The translations under genes and the position numbers were made by a program. Positions 6,094 to 6,516 of a stretch of 6,516 bases of DNA are shown in pieces. The stretch comes from Candidatus Aenigmatarchaeota archaeon. GTDB lineage: Archaea; Aenigmatarchaeota; Aenigmatarchaeia; GW2011-AR5. Positions within the stretch are counted from its first letter, which is position 1. Each line of letters begins with the position of its first letter. The stretch spans positions 1 through 6,516 of the forward strand of contig JACQIE010000072.1 in assembly GCA_016198645.1 (NCBI GenBank). Direction: 5' to 3'. A model generated the notes under the pieces. The model saw only the letters and a program-made list of their open reading frames with translations, was not told where the DNA came from and ran no database searches.

Positions 6094-6099
6094 CACCCC
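6094..6099 (-). promoter_or_regulatory. Ribosome-binding site that decides the ftsZ start
   Basis: GGGGTG, five of six bases as in GAGGTG, lies six bases before ATG 6087 at ideal spacing. It overlaps the alternative GTG start at 6096, which favours the ATG. Confidence 0.5.
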
Positions 6100-6134
6100 T
6101 CTTTCGGAATTTATATTTTGGAATATGGAATAGC

Positions 6135-6141
6135 TTTTATA
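6135..6141 (-). promoter_or_regulatory. TATA box of ftsZ
   Basis: The minus strand reads CACTATAAAAGC, with TATAAAA at 6141-6135. Initiation about 26 bases downstream would fall near 6112, leaving a ~25-base leader that includes the ribosome-binding site. A second AT-rich candidate, AAAATATAAATT around 6108-6118, would start transcription at about the ATG and leave the ribosome-binding site untranscribed, so it is less likely. Confidence 0.5.
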
Positions 6142-6188
6142 GTGAGTGACCTATATTCCCCTTAGAAACAGCTTATCCGGTTGTTTCG

Positions 6189-6219
6189 TGTCCAATGTCC
6201 AAGCGATTGTCCAAATCGC
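6189..6219. repeat. TGTCCAA repeat cluster with inverted repeat upstream of ftsZ
   Basis: TGTCCAA occurs at 6189-6195, 6196-6202 (head to tail) and 6208-6214, with a related TGTCCAG at 6243-6249. The third copy lies within a perfect inverted repeat GCGATT-GTCCA-AATCGC (6203-6219). The cluster is about 50-80 bases upstream of the ftsZ TATA box, a position suited to an activator or to a regulator of an unseen neighbour. The function is unknown. Confidence 0.45.
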
Positions 6220-6516
6220 AGCTAATCTTCATTTTTGCGCGTTGTCCAGACGCGTAAAATACACCTTCATTGCACCCTTGCCTTTTAAATCATTTCTATT
6301 GTTCAAAATATATGTTCTGCTTGAGGATGGCAAGGCGTTGCACAAAAACTCCCTGCGCTGCCGTTTAGAAGCGTCCCGCTTGAAGCGGTCTGCATCATCC
6401 GGCTGTCTGTAAATCGCCTGAAAAGGCATCTGTTCCCAATACAGGAGCACGTAACAAATACTAAATGACTATGATTCTTAACCTACTAATAACGTGCCAA
6501 GTACAAAGCTTACGAC
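6220..6516. other. Stretch without a convincing gene; weak ORF and small inverted repeats
   Basis: The longest minus-strand frame (6450-6229, 73 codons, GTG start) has no ribosome-binding site, a mixed arginine codon set and no family motif; I do not regard it as a gene. The plus-strand frame starting at 6146 is equally poor. Inverted repeats are present: CCTTGCC (6276-6282) with GGCAAGG (6329-6335), flanked by TGCA on both sides; AAGCG-TCC-CGCTT (6369-6381); GCCT-GAAA-AGGC (6416-6427), which would form a GNRA-type tetraloop hairpin; and TCTGT (6429-6433) with ACAGG (6441-6445). These could belong to an RNA or to decayed sequence. No tRNA T-loop or other known RNA signature was seen. Confidence 0.35.

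Noticed and set aside
6276..6335. Seven-base perfect stem CCTTGCC/GGCAAGG suggested a tRNA acceptor stem
   Set aside because: The enclosed length is only 60 bases, and there is no T-loop, anticodon arm or discriminator pattern on either strand.
6146..6412. 88-codon plus-strand open frame
   Set aside because: Its GTG start lies at the ftsZ promoter, it has no ribosome-binding site, and the composition and sequence look like non-coding translation.
6229..6450. 73-codon minus-strand open frame upstream of ftsZ
   Set aside because: It has a GTG start without a ribosome-binding site, no recognisable motif and irregular codon use; it overlaps inverted repeats. It is kept only as part of the description of the gene-free stretch.
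1..6516. CRISPR arrays, insertion sequences, attachment sites
   Set aside because: I saw no regularly spaced long repeats, transposase motifs or terminal inverted repeats. The only longer repeat is the 21-bp operator pair in the divergent promoter.

Overview
The window looks archaeal. The FtsZ is of archaeal type (TCGLGGGTGTGS loop, NLDYAD synergy loop, no bacterial-style C-terminal tail). The inositol-phosphate synthase is the short form shared by archaea and actinobacteria. TATA-like boxes lie about 25-50 bp upstream of starts, several ribosome-binding sites resemble the archaeal GGTGAT/GGAGG set, and T-tracts end the transcription units. The lineage cannot be fixed from this sequence; a DPANN or euryarchaeal genome is a guess. 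Most genes are roughly 50-60% GC in the lines I counted by hand, but the first 316 bases are only about 34-35% GC.

Layout. At the left edge (1-316, minus) is the start of an AT-rich gene that runs off the window. Upstream of it, on the same strand, lies a compact four-gene operon read right to left: a small winged-helix regulator (3636-3340), gatC (3343-3038), gatA (3041-1692) and gatB (1695-322). Each junction within these four is a 4-bp ATGA overlap. A 79-bp intergenic region separates this operon from a divergent plus-strand gene for myo-inositol-phosphate synthase (3716-4795). A convergent 266-bp spacer with hairpins and two opposed T-tracts follows, then ftsZ on the minus strand (6087-5062) with its promoter. 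The last ~370 bases hold no convincing gene, but contain a TGTCCAA repeat cluster and several inverted repeats.

How the parts work together. GatCAB transamidates misacylated tRNA (in archaea usually Asp-tRNA(Asn) to Asn-tRNA(Asn)). Inositol-phosphate synthase makes the inositol headgroup precursor for archaeal lipids and some compatible solutes. FtsZ forms the division ring. The most interesting feature is the divergent promoter: a 21-bp element occurs twice, 42 bp apart (about four helical turns), and each copy centres on a palindrome of the form TTTTACAG-T-CTGTAAAA (one perfect, one with two changes). The copies flank a symmetric TATATA box. This strongly suggests that the small winged-helix protein represses its own operon, including gatCAB, and the inositol-phosphate synthase gene from one shared control region. 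That would be an unusual link between tRNA-dependent amidation and inositol metabolism; the link itself is inference.
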